From NCBI RefSeq assembly GCF_004078635.1, contig NZ_RZNB01000009.1, positions 1-60,867 of the forward strand: a stretch of DNA of 60,867 nt, read 5' to 3'. Below, one piece after another: positions 1 to 14,314 of this stretch (its first letter is position 1; each line of letters opens with the position of its first letter). Made by a program: the position numbers and the translations under genes. The notes beneath the pieces are model-generated. The model was given only the letters and a program-made list of their open reading frames with translations, was not told the DNA's origin and made no database searches. This DNA comes from Labedella phragmitis. GTDB taxonomy: Bacteria; Actinomycetota; Actinomycetes; Actinomycetales; Microbacteriaceae.

Positions 1-2430
1 TCGCACTGCCCTCGACACACTCCGCCGGCGGGTCCTCACCCGTCTCCACGAGAACGTTGCCGAGCCGGTTGTCGCCCCGCGAACCGTCGGGAAGAACCCT
101 CACGGAGTACGTGACCGTGGCGGTCTGCCCGGGCAGCAGCGAGCCCGTCACGACGATCGTCTGATCGACGACGGCGCTCGGGGTCAGGGTGTCGACGGAT
201 GCGACCGGCTGCGCGGTCACCTCGGCGTCGTCGAGCACCTTCGCGAGGTGGTCGGTGAAGTCGACGGCGCCGACGGCGTTGCCGCTGTTGGTGAAGGTGA
301 GCGTGTAGGTGAGCACGTCACCGGCGTCCACGGAGGTACCCGATGCCGGGTCCACGGACTTCGAGGAGGTGACGTTCGGCAGGTCCGTCGAGGTGCATTC
401 GAGGTCACCCGGATCGCACGTCGCGGGCGGCGGTGCCGACGGGTCGTCGAGGAGGAAGTTCGTCGCCCGGTCGTCGCCGCGCTCGTCCTCGTCGTTCACC
501 GTGACCGTGTAGGTCACCGTCTCGACCTGCCCCGCCGCGAGCTCGCCCGTGACCGTGAAGACGCCCTGCTCCACGTCGCTCACCGAGAGCGCGTCGTCGG
601 AAGCCGCGGGGTTCGTCGTGAGCGTCGCATCGTCGAGCACACCCGTGAGGTTGTCCGACTTGTCGACCGAGACCGGCCCCTGGCCCTGGTTGTCGAACGT
701 GATCGTGTACGTCAGCGTCGTGCCCGGAACGATCGGATCGCTCGATGCCTCGACGGCCTTCGAGACGAGAAGCCGCCCGATCGGCGTGAGCGTGCAGTCC
801 GGACGCTCCGCGTCCGACGGCTGACACACCGGCTCCTCCGGAACCGGCGGAACCTCCCCGTCCACCGACTTCAACAGGAAGTTCGCCGCGACGTCATCGC
901 CCCGCTCCCCGTCCGCCCGGATGGTGACCGAGTACGTGACCGTCGTCGACGCACCCGCGTCGAGCGAACCCGTCACCGCGATCCGTGCACCATCACGCAC
1001 GACGCTGAGCACACCCGAGCTCGGCTCCGTCGTGACATCCGCGTCATCGAGCACATGCGTGAGGTCGTCGACCTCGTTCACCGTGCCAGCACCCTGCCCG
1101 ATGTTCTCGAAGTGCAGCGTGTACGTGAGGACCGTTCCCTCGGCCACCGGAGACTCCGACGCCTCGACCGTCTTCCACGAATCGATCTCACCGACAGGAT
1201 TGCTCGTGCAGTTCGGATCATCCGACGCGCACTCCTCGTCGACCGTCGGCGGAACGTCGTCCGTCTCCCGGAGGAAGTTGCCGAGGTGGTTGTCACCCCG
1301 CGAACCATCGGGTGACACGGTCACCGCATAGGTGACCGTCACCGTCTGACCGGCCGCGAGCGAGCCCGTCACGACGAGTGAATCCGTACCGAGCACCGGC
1401 GACAGTGCGTCATCGGAGGACACCGGCGACACGGTCACGGCCGCGTCATCGAGGACGCGGGCGAGATAGTCCGTGAAGTCCACCGGGCCGACCGCCAGGC
1501 CGTCGTTCGTGAACGTGAGCGTGTAGGTGAGCACGTCGCCGGCATCGACGGACGTGCCGGACGCGGGGTCGACCGACTTCGACGAGGTCACGCGCGGCAG
1601 GTCCGTCACCGTGCAGTCGGTGCTGCCGGGAGCACACTCGGTCGGAGGTTCCTCGGAGCGGTCGCTCACGAGGAAGTTCGCCGCCCGATTGTCCCCGCGC
1701 GCATCCTCCTCGTTGACGGTGACAGCGTAGGTCACCGTCGCCGTGCCACCGGCACCGAGCGTGCCCGAGAGGGAGAAGACGCCGTCGATCACCGGCGAGG
1801 CGACGACGGCCCCGTCACCCGTGACCTCGGGAGCCGTCGTGAGTGTCGCGTCGTCGAGGACACCCGTGAGGTTGTCGGAACGCGAGACGGTGCCCGTCGC
1901 CGCTCCCGAGTTGGTCACGGTGACCGTGTACTCGAGGGTCGTGCCGGGCACGATCGGGTCGGCGGAGGCCACGACGGACTTCGTGTAGCTCAGCTGCGGG
2001 ATCTCGTTGACCGTGCAATCGGGCGCGTCGGGATCCGCGGGGACACACTCGAGCTCCTCGGGGACGTCCCGGCCGAGGAAGTTGAGCGCACGGTTGTCTC
2101 CCCGCTCGCCGTCGGGTCGGATGGTCACCGTGTATGTGACGGTGCCGATCGTGCCGGCCGGGACGGAGCCCGCGATGAGGATCCGGTTCCCGTCGCGCAC
2201 GGCGGTGAGACCGGCGCTGCTGGAGATCGTGCCCGTCACGTCCGCGTCGTCGAGCACAGCCGTGAGGTCGTCGAACGTGTCGACCGTCGCGGCCGCCTCG
2301 CCGTCGTTGTCGAAGGACAGCGTGTAGGTGATCGTCGATCCGGCGGCGAGCGGCGAGGACGACGGCACGGCGTCCTTCCGCTGCGTCAGGCTCGCTCCCG
2401 GGACCTCGACGGAATCGCACGGAGCGCCGA
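1..2430 (-). repeat. higher-order repeat: two copies of a three-unit (about 1.2 kb) DUF11 block
   Basis: Inside the surface-protein gene the DUF11 units recur every 0.40-0.41 kb, but unit types recur every third unit. The segment at 309-400 pairs with 1527-1610, the one at 700-770 with 1930-1985, and the one at 1115-1160 with 2325-2370, an offset of 1.21-1.23 kb. Between paired units most differences fall at third codon positions while the protein is nearly unchanged, for example SKSVDPASGTSVDAGDVLTY in both. Confidence 0.8.
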
Positions 2431-5203
2431 TCGCCTCGGAGTCCGGAACGCACGCCGAGTTGGTGAGCACCTTGTCGCCCGCGCCCGTGTAGGTCACCGT
2501 GTAGGTGAAGACGGCGGTCTCACCCGCGGCGAGCGGCCCGCTCCACGACAGCGTCGGCGCGGTGTACGTCGGCTCGTCGACGGCCCGACCGTCGATCGTC
2601 GCGGTGATCGAGTCCGCCTCGAACGTCGCGTCGTCGAGGACCTCCGAGAGGTCGTCGGAGAAGGACGCGGGAGCGGCCGCACTGTAGTCGCCCGGTCCCG
2701 CATTCGTGACGCGAACGGTGTAGGTGAGGGTCTCGCCCACCGCGGGAAGCTCGCTCGAGCTCGAACTCTTGCCGATCGAGAGGGCGGGGAGTTCGACCTC
2801 GACGACCGCGCACGGTTCACCCGTCTCGGGATCGACGCCCTCAGCCGTCGCCGGATCGCATGCCGGCGGCGTCGGCTGGTCCCCGGGCGGTGACGACGGA
2901 GCCCAGGCGACGTTGCGCATCTCGCCGTCGCCGTCACGGTCGCCGAGCGTCACGGTGTACGTGATCGTCACGGCCTCGCCCGAGGCGAGAGGTCCTGCCC
3001 ACGTGATCGTGGATTCGGCGTACGACAGCTCACCGGCGGCGGAGCCAGCGACCATCGCGGTCGCGTCACCGTTGTACGCGGCGTCGTCGAGCACGCCCGC
3101 GAGGGTGTCCGCGAGGTAGGCGGGGGCGGACTCCGTGAAGTCGCCGTCGCCCGTGTTCGTGGCCGTGACGGTGTAGGTCACGGTGTCACCGGAGCGGGAA
3201 TCACTCGTCGCCGTCGAGGTCTTCTCGATGTCGAGAGCCGGGAGCGGGCAGATCGCACTGGGCCGGAACTGGGCGAGGAAGCCCTCCATCGGCTGACCGC
3301 TCTTGAGCTGCACGATGATCTCGTTGGGACCCGTCCTCCAGTCGTCGCCGAGGCTCGTCTCCGCGCCGTTCTGCAGCTGGAATCCCGCGTACAGGTACTG
3401 ATTCGTCCCCGCCGGGGCCTGCGGAAGACCTGTGGTCTTCCCGCTCTGCGGGACGCCGTTGACGAAGACCTCTGCGACGTTGTTGTCGGCGTAGAAGCTC
3501 AGGTCGAGTTTGAGGGACTCGGGCGACACGTCGGGGTCGAGGACGAAGGCGTAGCGGTAGTACCAGTCACCCGTCGGACTGTTGGGACTCGCGATCGTCT
3601 GCTGTGAGATCCACTGGGCATTGCCGTACGGGCTCGCAGCCCACGCGGAGGGCACGATGTTGCCGACGTTGGCCGACGCCCACGTCTGGCCGGCCGGCGG
3701 CATCTGCACGGGATACGAACCGGTGCCGAACGGTCCGATGACGTCCCAGTTCGCATCCTTCGCGTTGTCGGGGAGGACTCCGCCCGTCGCGGCGTTGTAG
3801 CCCGTGTTGAAGATGTTGCCGTCGGTCGTGCAGTCGACGAGGGGACCCGCCGTCGGCACATCGAGCGTGACCTGGTAGTCCTCGACCTCACCGGAGGTCA
3901 TGAGGCCCGTGGGCTGACCGGCGCTCGCGGCGTCCGCCGCGATGCGCAGTCGCAGGAAGGTACCGTTCGAGGGCTGGGCGTCCGCCGGGACGGTCCACGA
4001 GAGCGTCGCCCTCCCGTTCGCGCAGGGGACGACGCCGGAGCGCTCCCCGGTGTCGAACCGGCCGTTGCCGTTCCAGTCGATCCAGCCCGAGACGTATCCG
4101 GACCCCGTGCACGACGTGGCGGGGAGGGTGTAGGTGCCCCCGGGATTCGCGGTGATCGGTGTCGGGACGACGCCATCGTCGCTCGTACCGTCGCCCGAGG
4201 CGTTCGCGCTGTAGAGGGGCGCGCCTTCCGACGTCGTCCGCGCGCCGAGACGAAGCGTCGGCTGGCCCTGCGTGCCGAGCGTGAAGGTCGAGTTGGACAC
4301 GGCCGTCGTGCCGACCGGCACGGTGCCACCGGTCCACGCCGGGGCGATGAGGGCTCCCGCCGCGCCGTAGCTCGCGGGCGCGTCGCCGAAATCAGAGCCG
4401 AGGACCACGCCGAGTGCGATGGCCGAGACGCCACCGCCCTGGAGGGTCACCGCGGCGCTCGTCGCACCCTCCATGAACGCGACGGCCATGGGGCCACTGC
4501 CGCCGGAGCACCACGCACCGTTCGGCGTGAGGCGGAGCGTGCCGTTCGCGTTCAGGATCGCCTGAGTGCTCGTGGTACAACCGGCGGGCGCCCGATAGCG
4601 GTCGATGATGCGCCACGTGGCCGTCTGGAGCGGACGCGCCTGGATGTACTCGTTGCTGGTGGCCTCGACCGTACTCGTCTCCGCATCGCCCATCACGAGC
4701 CCCTGGAGGGGAACCGGCACGCCGTCGAGGGTGACGGAACAGCTGAAGGTGAACGTGGGCGCCGCTCCTGCGACGGAGTTCGCGATTCCGGAGATGAGCT
4801 GGTTGTTGGTGCCCGTTCCGCCAATGTTGTAGAGGTCGTCGAGACCGTCGCCCTGGAAGTTACCGGGACGATAGGCCCGGATGGCGCCGCTCAGGCCCGT
4901 GATCGTGCACGTGGTCGCGAGGGTCTGACCGCCGATCGTCCGCGTGTTCGTGCGGGACGTGCCGTTCGTGATCGCCGTGCCCGCCGTCCCCCATTCGAAC
5001 CAGTCGATGCTGCCTCGATGCGCTCCCGAGCCACCGGAGGCGTAACGCGCTTCAGCAGGAGCGACGGGCAGGAAGGCCGTCAAGAGGCCGCTGACGACGG
5101 CCACGAGCGCCACGACCGCCGCGAACGGCAGAACACGTCGCTCGATGTTCGATCGCCCGTCTCGGCTGGCTCGGCGAAGTCGGCGGGGGACTGTGATCGG
5201 CAC
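1..5203 (-). CDS. giant secreted surface protein, CshA-like head plus DUF11-type repeats (3' end outside window)
   Basis: Open through the left edge, so at least 1734 residues. Start is GTG at 5203, with GAGGG seven bases upstream. Residues 1-60 are an arginine-rich n-region, a hydrophobic core and a VAPAEA-like cleavage site, so it is exported. Next comes a stretch with GSIDWFEWG, RAYRPGNFQGD and LYNIGGTGTNNQ, which matches the CshA non-repetitive domain of surface fibrils. Around 3890-4200 a module ends in GEVEDYQV, the hallmark of GEVED domains. A further beta-rich module follows (3250-3850). From about 3240 down to 1 there are eight tandem units of about 135 residues with LTYTLTFTNSG and LDDA motifs, typical of DUF11/DUF7507 stalk repeats. 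A sorting signal cannot be seen because the C-terminus is missing. Likely a cell-wall adhesin or stalk; function is inferred from architecture only. Confidence 0.88.
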   Translation of the reverse strand, partial: MPITVPRRLRRASRDGRSNIERRVLPFAAVVALVAVVSGLLTAFLPVAPAEARYASGGSGAHRGSIDWFEWGTAGTAITNGTSRTNTRTIGGQTLATTCTITGLSGAIRAYRPGNFQGDGLDDLYNIGGTGTNNQLISGIANSVAGAAPTFTFSCSVTLDGVPVPLQGLVMGDAETSTVEATSNEYIQARPLQTATWRIIDRYRAPAGCTTSTQAILNANGTLRLTPNGAWCSGGSGPMAVAFMEGATSAAVTLQGGGVSAIALGVVLGSDFGDAPASYGAAGALIAPAWTGGTVPVGTTAVSNSTFTLGTQGQPTLRLGARTTSEGAPLYSANASGDGTSDDGVVPTPITANPGGTYTLPATSCTGSGYVSGWIDWNGNGRFDTGERSGVVPCANGRATLSWTVPADAQPSNGTFLRLRIAADAASAGQPTGLMTSGEVEDYQVTLDVPTAGPLVDCTTDGNIFNTGYNAATGGVLPDNAKDANWDVIGPFGTGSYPVQMPPAGQTWASANVGNIVPSAWAASPYGNAQWISQQTIASPNSPTGDWYYRYAFVLDPDVSPESLKLDLSFYADNNVAEVFVNGVPQSGKTTGLPQAPAGTNQYLYAGFQLQNGAETSLGDDWRTGPNEIIVQLKSGQPMEGFLAQFRPSAICPLPALDIEKTSTATSDSRSGDTVTYTVTATNTGDGDFTESAPAYLADTLAGVLDDAAYNGDATAMVAGSAAGELSYAESTITWAGPLASGEAVTITYTVTLGDRDGDGEMRNVAWAPSSPPGDQPTPPACDPATAEGVDPETGEPCAVVEVELPALSIGKSSSSSELPAVGETLTYTVRVTNAGPGDYSAAAPASFSDDLSEVLDDATFEADSITATIDGRAVDEPTYTAPTLSWSGPLAAGETAVFTYTVTYTGAGDKVLTNSACVPDSEAIGAPCDSVEVPGASLTQRKDAVPSSSPLAAGSTITYTLSFDNDGEAAATVDTFDDLTAVLDDADVTGTISSSAGLTAVRDGNRILIAGSVPAGTIGTVTYTVTIRPDGERGDNRALNFLGRDVPEELECVPADPDAPDCTVNEIPQLSYTKSVVASADPIVPGTTLEYTVTVTNSGAATGTVSRSDNLTGVLDDATLTTAPEVTGDGAVVASPVIDGVFSLSGTLGAGGTATVTYAVTVNEEDARGDNRAANFLVSDRSEEPPTECAPGSTDCTVTDLPRVTSSKSVDPASGTSVDAGDVLTYTLTFTNDGLAVGPVDFTDYLARVLDDAAVTVSPVSSDDALSPVLGTDSLVVTGSLAAGQTVTVTYAVTVSPDGSRGDNHLGNFLRETDDVPPTVDEECASDDPNCTSNPVGEIDSWKTVEASESPVAEGTVLTYTLHFENIGQGAGTVNEVDDLTHVLDDADVTTEPSSGVLSVVRDGARIAVTGSLDAGASTTVTYSVTIRADGERGDDVAANFLLKSVDGEVPPVPEEPVCQPSDAERPDCTLTPIGRLLVSKAVEASSDPIVPGTTLTYTITFDNQGQGPVSVDKSDNLTGVLDDATLTTNPAASDDALSVSDVEQGVFTVTGELAAGQVETVTYTVTVNDEDERGDDRATNFLLDDPSAPPPATCDPGDLECTSTDLPNVTSSKSVDPASGTSVDAGDVLTYTLTFTNSGNAVGAVDFTDHLAKVLDDAEVTAQPVASVDTLTPSAVVDQTIVVTGSLLPGQTATVTYSVRVLPDGSRGDNRLGNVLVETGEDPPAECVEGSA

Positions 5204-5477
5204 GGATTTTTCCCTCGGGGCAGGCGGCAAGGTCGGAGTACCGGCACGCGGATGCAGTGAGCACGCGATCAGGACACTCTCTGCAAGCTACTGGCGGCAC
5301 TGCTCGAGCGACTCATACTCGACCCGACGCGAGTTCAAGACCACCCCCGAATCCACCCCGGCCGCTCTGACGGCAGCATGATCGCCCCGATAAGCAAGGT
5401 CGTCGGGGATTTGCGCCAACGGGCCGACGTTCGACCAGACTGGGAACGGAACGCCGCACACACACGAGGAGCAGGTC

Positions 5478-6626
5478 ATGGGTTGGTTCGATCACACGAG
5501 GAAGACCGCCGCACCGGACGAGAGCGGCAGGCCAGTGGTGAAGCGGCCCGCCTCCGCCCTGTGGGGTGACGGCTTCGGCCGGCTCGCCACGCGGAGCGTG
5601 CAGGTCATCGCGATCCTGATCGTCGTCATCGGCGTCGTGTTCGTGATCACGCAGTTGACGCTCGTGTTCATCCCGTTGTCGATCGCCCTCATCCTCGCGG
5701 CCGCTTTCCACCCCCTCATGCATTGGATGCGGCGGAAGGGTCTGCCATCGGCGATCGCCACGTGGATCGCACTCCTCGCGATCGTCGTGGTGCTCGGCGG
5801 AGTCGGCTACCTGATCTACGTGGCCGTCCGGAACCAGCTCGACGAGCTCATCGACTCCGCGGCGCAGGGCATCGACCATCTGTACGACTGGTTCCTCACG
5901 CTGCCGTTCGACATCAGCGAGGAGCAGATCTCCGGCTTCCGAGACAGCGCCGTCGACTTCCTCACGAGCAGCCAGTTCGGCAGCGGAGCGCTCGCGGGCG
6001 TCGGCGCCGCGAGCAACTTCCTCGTCGGTCTCTTCTTCATGATCGTCGTGCTGTTCTACTTCCTGAAGGACGGGCCCCGCATCTGGGAGTTCCTGCTCCG
6101 TCCCTTCGAGGGGCAGCAGTATGCGCGAGCTCGCCGCATCGGCGACAAGGCCGTCGACACGCTCGGCGGGTACGTCCGTGGCACGGCGGCCGTCGCCGCC
6201 GTCGACGCGATCGGCATCGGCATCGTGCTCTTCGCCCTGCAGGTGCCGCTCGCGCTGCCGCTCGCCGTCATCGTCTTCGTGCTCGCATTCATCCCGCTCG
6301 TCGGCGCCACTCTCGCTGGCGCGCTCGCGGTCCTGGTCGCCCTCGTCGCGAACGACCCCATCACGGCCGTGTGGGTGCTCGTCGCGGTCGTCGGCGTCAA
6401 CCAGCTCGAGGGCAATTTCCTGCAGCCGATCCTCATGGGTCGCTCGCTCAAGCTGCACCCTCTCGTCATCCTCGTCGCGTTGACCGCCGGAACGATCCTC
6501 GGCGGCATCGTCGGCGCGGTCCTGTCGGTGCCGATCGCCGCCGTCGCGTGGGGTGTCATCTCGGTGTGGAACGGCGAGCACGAGCCGGCCTGGCCCGCGA
6601 AGCAGAAGCGCCCCGAACCCCAGTAA
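5478..6626 (+). CDS. AI-2E family (PerM/YdiK-type) membrane transporter
   Basis: 382 residues. ATG preceded by GAGGAG. After a short polar N-terminus (about 40 residues) there are roughly eight hydrophobic segments in the AI-2E family order: a pair at about 40-75, one at about 90-115, a long amphipathic region at 120-175, then segments at 180-200, 240-290, 300-325 and 335-365. The conserved C-terminal pattern NQLEGNFLQPILMGRSLKLHP is present. Members of this family export diverse solutes (autoinducer-2, ions); the name does not prove AI-2 transport and no lux genes are nearby. It is a single gene, divergent from the surface-protein gene and convergent with the TetR gene. Confidence 0.9.
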   Translation: MGWFDHTRKTAAPDESGRPVVKRPASALWGDGFGRLATRSVQVIAILIVVIGVVFVITQLTLVFIPLSIALILAAAFHPLMHWMRRKGLPSAIATWIALLAIVVVLGGVGYLIYVAVRNQLDELIDSAAQGIDHLYDWFLTLPFDISEEQISGFRDSAVDFLTSSQFGSGALAGVGAASNFLVGLFFMIVVLFYFLKDGPRIWEFLLRPFEGQQYARARRIGDKAVDTLGGYVRGTAAVAAVDAIGIGIVLFALQVPLALPLAVIVFVLAFIPLVGATLAGALAVLVALVANDPITAVWVLVAVVGVNQLEGNFLQPILMGRSLKLHPLVILVALTAGTILGGIVGAVLSVPIAAVAWGVISVWNGEHEPAWPAKQKRPEPQ

Positions 6627-6637
6627 CCCCTCACGTC

Positions 6638-6681
6638 AATTCGGCGATGGTGCGCGTAGTTCCACGCACCATCGCCGAATT
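6638..6681. terminator. perfect 17-bp inverted repeat between convergent genes
   Basis: Arms 6638-6654 and 6665-6681 are perfect reverse complements separated by a 10-base loop. The structure starts 12 bases after the AI-2E stop codon and its right end overlaps the stop codon of the TetR gene, so it can serve as a bidirectional terminator. There is no long T tract on either side. The symmetry is long for a simple terminator, and it may instead be a dispersed REP-like palindrome. Confidence 0.65.
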
Positions 6682-7354
6682 AATGTTCCGGGAGGCGGAG
6701 GATGAGGGAGAGATAGTCGCGGAGGGCAGCGGCCATGTCGACGGCGTCGCGGTCGAAGAGCCACTGGAGCTGGATGCCGTCCCAGAGCGCCACGATCGAC
6801 GCCGCGGCACGTACCGGGTCGACTCCGTCGCGCAGGACGCCGAGTTCGCGCAGCGCGGTGAGCTCCTCGACATAATCCCGCCGCAGGTTCTCGAACCGCT
6901 CGACGAAGTACTCCCGACCCGGGTGGTCGGCCGTCACCGCCTCCCCGGAGAGCACCGCGTACAACTCGATGACGCCCGGGATACCGACGTTGGCTTCGGC
7001 TTGCGCCTCGATCGACAGGGCGAACCGCGCAGCACGGCCCCTCGCCCCCTCGCCGGCTCGGCACCGCACCTCGTCCGGGTCGGGCTCCGGCTCCACGTCG
7101 TCCCGTCGCGCGAGCACCGCGACGAGCAGGTCCTCCTTCGAGGGGAAGTAGTGGAGCAGGCTCGTCTGGCTCATGCCCACGCGCTCCGCGACCTCCCGGA
7201 ACGACCCACCCCGGTATCCGCGCGACGCGAAGACATCGAAGGCGGCGTCGACGATCGCCCGGCGCCGCTCCGCCGACTTCGCGTACGGGCCACGTCGGCG
7301 CGCAGTCCCCGCGACATCGGCGGGACGAACGGCGCCGCCGTCGGGTGCGCTCAT
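6680..7354 (-). CDS. TetR/AcrR family transcriptional regulator
   Basis: 224 residues from the ATG at 7354, which has GAGAGG 11 bases upstream; an 18-residue longer reading from 7408 is possible but adds only a polar tail. The N-terminal helix-turn-helix is clear: AIVDAAFDVFASRGYRGGSF followed by VAERVGMSQTSLLHYFPSKE. The remaining 140 residues are the helical ligand-binding and dimer domain, probably of the BetI-like C-terminal class. It is divergent from the beta-galactoside importer and galactosidase genes, with a palindrome between them, so it most likely represses that operon. The ligand is unknown. Confidence 0.9.
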   Translation of the reverse strand: MSAPDGGAVRPADVAGTARRRGPYAKSAERRRAIVDAAFDVFASRGYRGGSFREVAERVGMSQTSLLHYFPSKEDLLVAVLARRDDVEPEPDPDEVRCRAGEGARGRAARFALSIEAQAEANVGIPGVIELYAVLSGEAVTADHPGREYFVERFENLRRDYVEELTALRELGVLRDGVDPVRAAASIVALWDGIQLQWLFDRDAVDMAAALRDYLSLILRLPEH

Positions 7355-7444
7355 GACGTCACCGGCCTCTCGGGTTCGGGTTCCGTGGCGGTCGAAGGAC
7401 GCACGCACGCGCGCGCGGCGTCAGGCCGCCAGCGTAACGCAGAT

Positions 7445-7469
7445 GAATTTCGAGCGAGTACTCGAATTC
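7445..7469. promoter_or_regulatory. candidate TetR operator
   Basis: Palindromic stretch with the perfect core CGAGTACTCG at 7455-7464, flanked by near-symmetric GAATTTCGAG and CTCGAATTC. It lies between the divergent TetR and binding-protein genes and immediately upstream of the -10 box at 7475-7480, where binding would block the promoter. Confidence 0.6.
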
Positions 7470-7474
7470 CGTGT

Positions 7475-7480
7475 TAGCGT
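7475..7480 (+). promoter_or_regulatory. -10 box of the beta-galactoside operon
   Basis: TAGCGT in a TGTTAGCGT context fits the actinobacterial extended -10. It predicts a leader of about 50 bases before the ATG at 7540. The 11-mer GTGTTAGCGTG recurs on the minus strand near 32877-32887, upstream of the LacI-linked dehydrogenase. Confidence 0.5.
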
Positions 7481-7539
7481 GAGCGCACTCCGGCGCACCC
7501 GGTGCGTCAGCCCACACCACGATGAAGTGAAGAAGGCAG

Positions 7540-8885
7540 ATGAGACAACTCACTCGACGCCAAGCGCTGAGCCTCGGGCTCGGCGCGGGCGCCGCCGCAC
7601 TCCTCTCCGGATGCGCGACGCCCGGCACGACGACCGTCAACACGGCCCCCACGATCGGGGCCGCTCCTCCCGGCGAGACCGTCCGATTGACCTACTGGGC
7701 ATGGCTGAAAGACGCCCAGAAGGTCGCGGACGTCTGGAACGCCCAGAATCCGAACATCCAGGTCGACGTCGTCTGGATACCGGGCGGCAACGACGGGGGC
7801 TATCAGAAGATGTACTCGGCCCTCGCGGCCGGTGGCGGTCCCGACATCGCTCAGGTCGAGATGCGCACGGTCCCCGAGTTCCTGCTCGTCAACGGCCTCG
7901 TCGACCTCTCCCGCTACGGCGCCGACGAGTACGCGGACCTCTACGACGAGACCCTCTGGAACCAGGTCAGCTTCCAGGGCAGTGTCTTCGCGATCCCGCA
8001 GGACTCGGGACCGATGGGCTTCTACTATCAGCCTGAGATCCTCGAGGGCGTGGGCGCCGAAGCGCCCGCCACGTGGGACGAATGGACCGAGATCGCCCGC
8101 GAACTGCGAGCAGCCGGAGGGGTCTACCTCGAGAGCTTCCCCGTGGCCGACGCGTCGACCTTCACCGCCTTCGCCACTCAGGCCGGCGCCCGCTGGCTCT
8201 CGACGGAGGAGGACGGCTGGGTCATCGACATGACGGACGAGGCCACCCTCGAGGTGGCCCGCTTCTTCGACGCGGCGATCGACGAGGACCTCGTCGACAC
8301 GGCGAACGCCCCCTACTCCCCCGGATGGTTCGCCGCGGCGGCCGACGGGAAGATCGCGGCGTGCACGAGCGCGAGCTGGGGCGACGCCCTCATCGAGGGC
8401 ATCAGTGGCGGTGAGGGCAAGTGGCGCGTCGCCCCCATGCAGCGCTGGTCGCTCGCGAACAGCTTCGGCTCGAGCTTCCTCGGTGGCTCGACCGCCGCGG
8501 TCCTCGCCAACTCGAAGCACCCGCGCGAAGCGCTCGAGTTCTCCGTCTGGATGACGACGACGCAAGAGGGCATCGACGCGATGATCACCAACAGCGGCAT
8601 CGGCTGGTCACCCGCGAAGGACGAGATCGGGTCCGTGCGCGAAGGCGCCGGCTCCGACTTCTTCGGCGGACAGGCCTACAACACGGAAGTGTTCGAGCCC
8701 GCGACGCGCGAGCAGAACACCGACTGGTCGTGGTGGCCGATCACGCAGCAGTCGTTCAACATCCTCTCCGACGGCTTCCGCCGCAAGGCCGCCGGGGTCA
8801 GCCTCGTCGACTCCGTCGCGACAGCCGAGCAGCAGATCATGACGGCCTTCCGCAACAAGGGCCTCACGATCCGGAAGGCGGACTC

Positions 8886-8889
<4 letters not shown>
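7540..8889 (+). CDS. ABC sugar importer, solute-binding lipoprotein (family 1)
   Basis: 449 residues. The N-terminus TRRQALSLGLGAGAAALLSG followed by Cys is a lipoprotein signal with a lipobox (LLSGC) and a twin arginine, so it may use Tat. The mature part has the family-1 sugar binder signatures, including LTYWAWLKDAQKVADVWN near the start and AAGGGPDIAQVEM at about residues 95-105. It should capture an oligosaccharide outside the membrane for the two permeases downstream. The beta-galactosidase at the end of the operon suggests a beta-galactoside or galacto-oligosaccharide. First gene of a four-gene operon in which each stop overlaps the next start. Confidence 0.92.
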
Positions 8890-13986
<5,097 letters not shown>

Positions 13987-13995
13987 CCGGCCGGG

Positions 13996-14094
13996 TCAGC
14001 GCCCCGATCGGTCCGGGATGAGGTGGCGTGCGCCGAGCACGGCGCACGCCGTCGCGACGAGCAGCGAGCTGAGCAGATAGGCGGCGATGGTCAT
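13996..14094 (-). CDS. possible 32-residue single-span membrane peptide
   Basis: ATG at 14094 with GAGGGG about nine bases upstream. The peptide begins MTIAAYLLSSLLVATACAVL, one clear membrane helix, and ends in a short basic tail (ARHLIPDRSGR). It fills part of the 328-base gap after lacZ, on the opposite strand. No family is recognised. The good ribosome site and hydrophobic pattern are the only support, so this is tentative. Confidence 0.3.
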   Translation of the reverse strand: MTIAAYLLSSLLVATACAVLGARHLIPDRSGR

Positions 14095-14301
14095 GATGCG
14101 GGTCCCCTCGAGAGTGCGCCGAGCAGCGCCGCGGGTGACGCTACCGAGACCGCGCGTGTTCGCGGCGGCATCGGCACCCTGTCTGTGGACAACGTTCTCC
14201 GAGCCTGTCGGCCGGCCATCAGAGCGACGACGGCCGCGACTGTGACGACGGGTGCTCGACGTCGGGTGCTCAGGGGATCGTCATGGCCGGCTCCGTCACG
14301 G

Positions 14302-14307
14302 CAGGAT
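14302..14307 (+). promoter_or_regulatory. -10 box for the DUF5996 gene, probably leaderless
   Basis: CAGGAT seven bases before the ATG at 14315. The intervening GGGGAGC could also act as a ribosome site on a longer transcript. The rest of the gap from 13987 shows nothing beyond the small minus-strand ORF. Confidence 0.35.
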
Positions 14308-14314
14308 GGGGAGC

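Noticed and set aside
248-1315. 355-codon plus-strand open frame across the surface-protein repeats
   Set aside because: Arg/Val-rich shadow of the minus-strand DUF11 repeats; it repeats because the gene beneath repeats.
5313-6581. 422-codon minus-strand open frame
   Set aside because: Antisense to the AI-2E gene, composition Asp/Glu/Arg/His only, no ribosome site.
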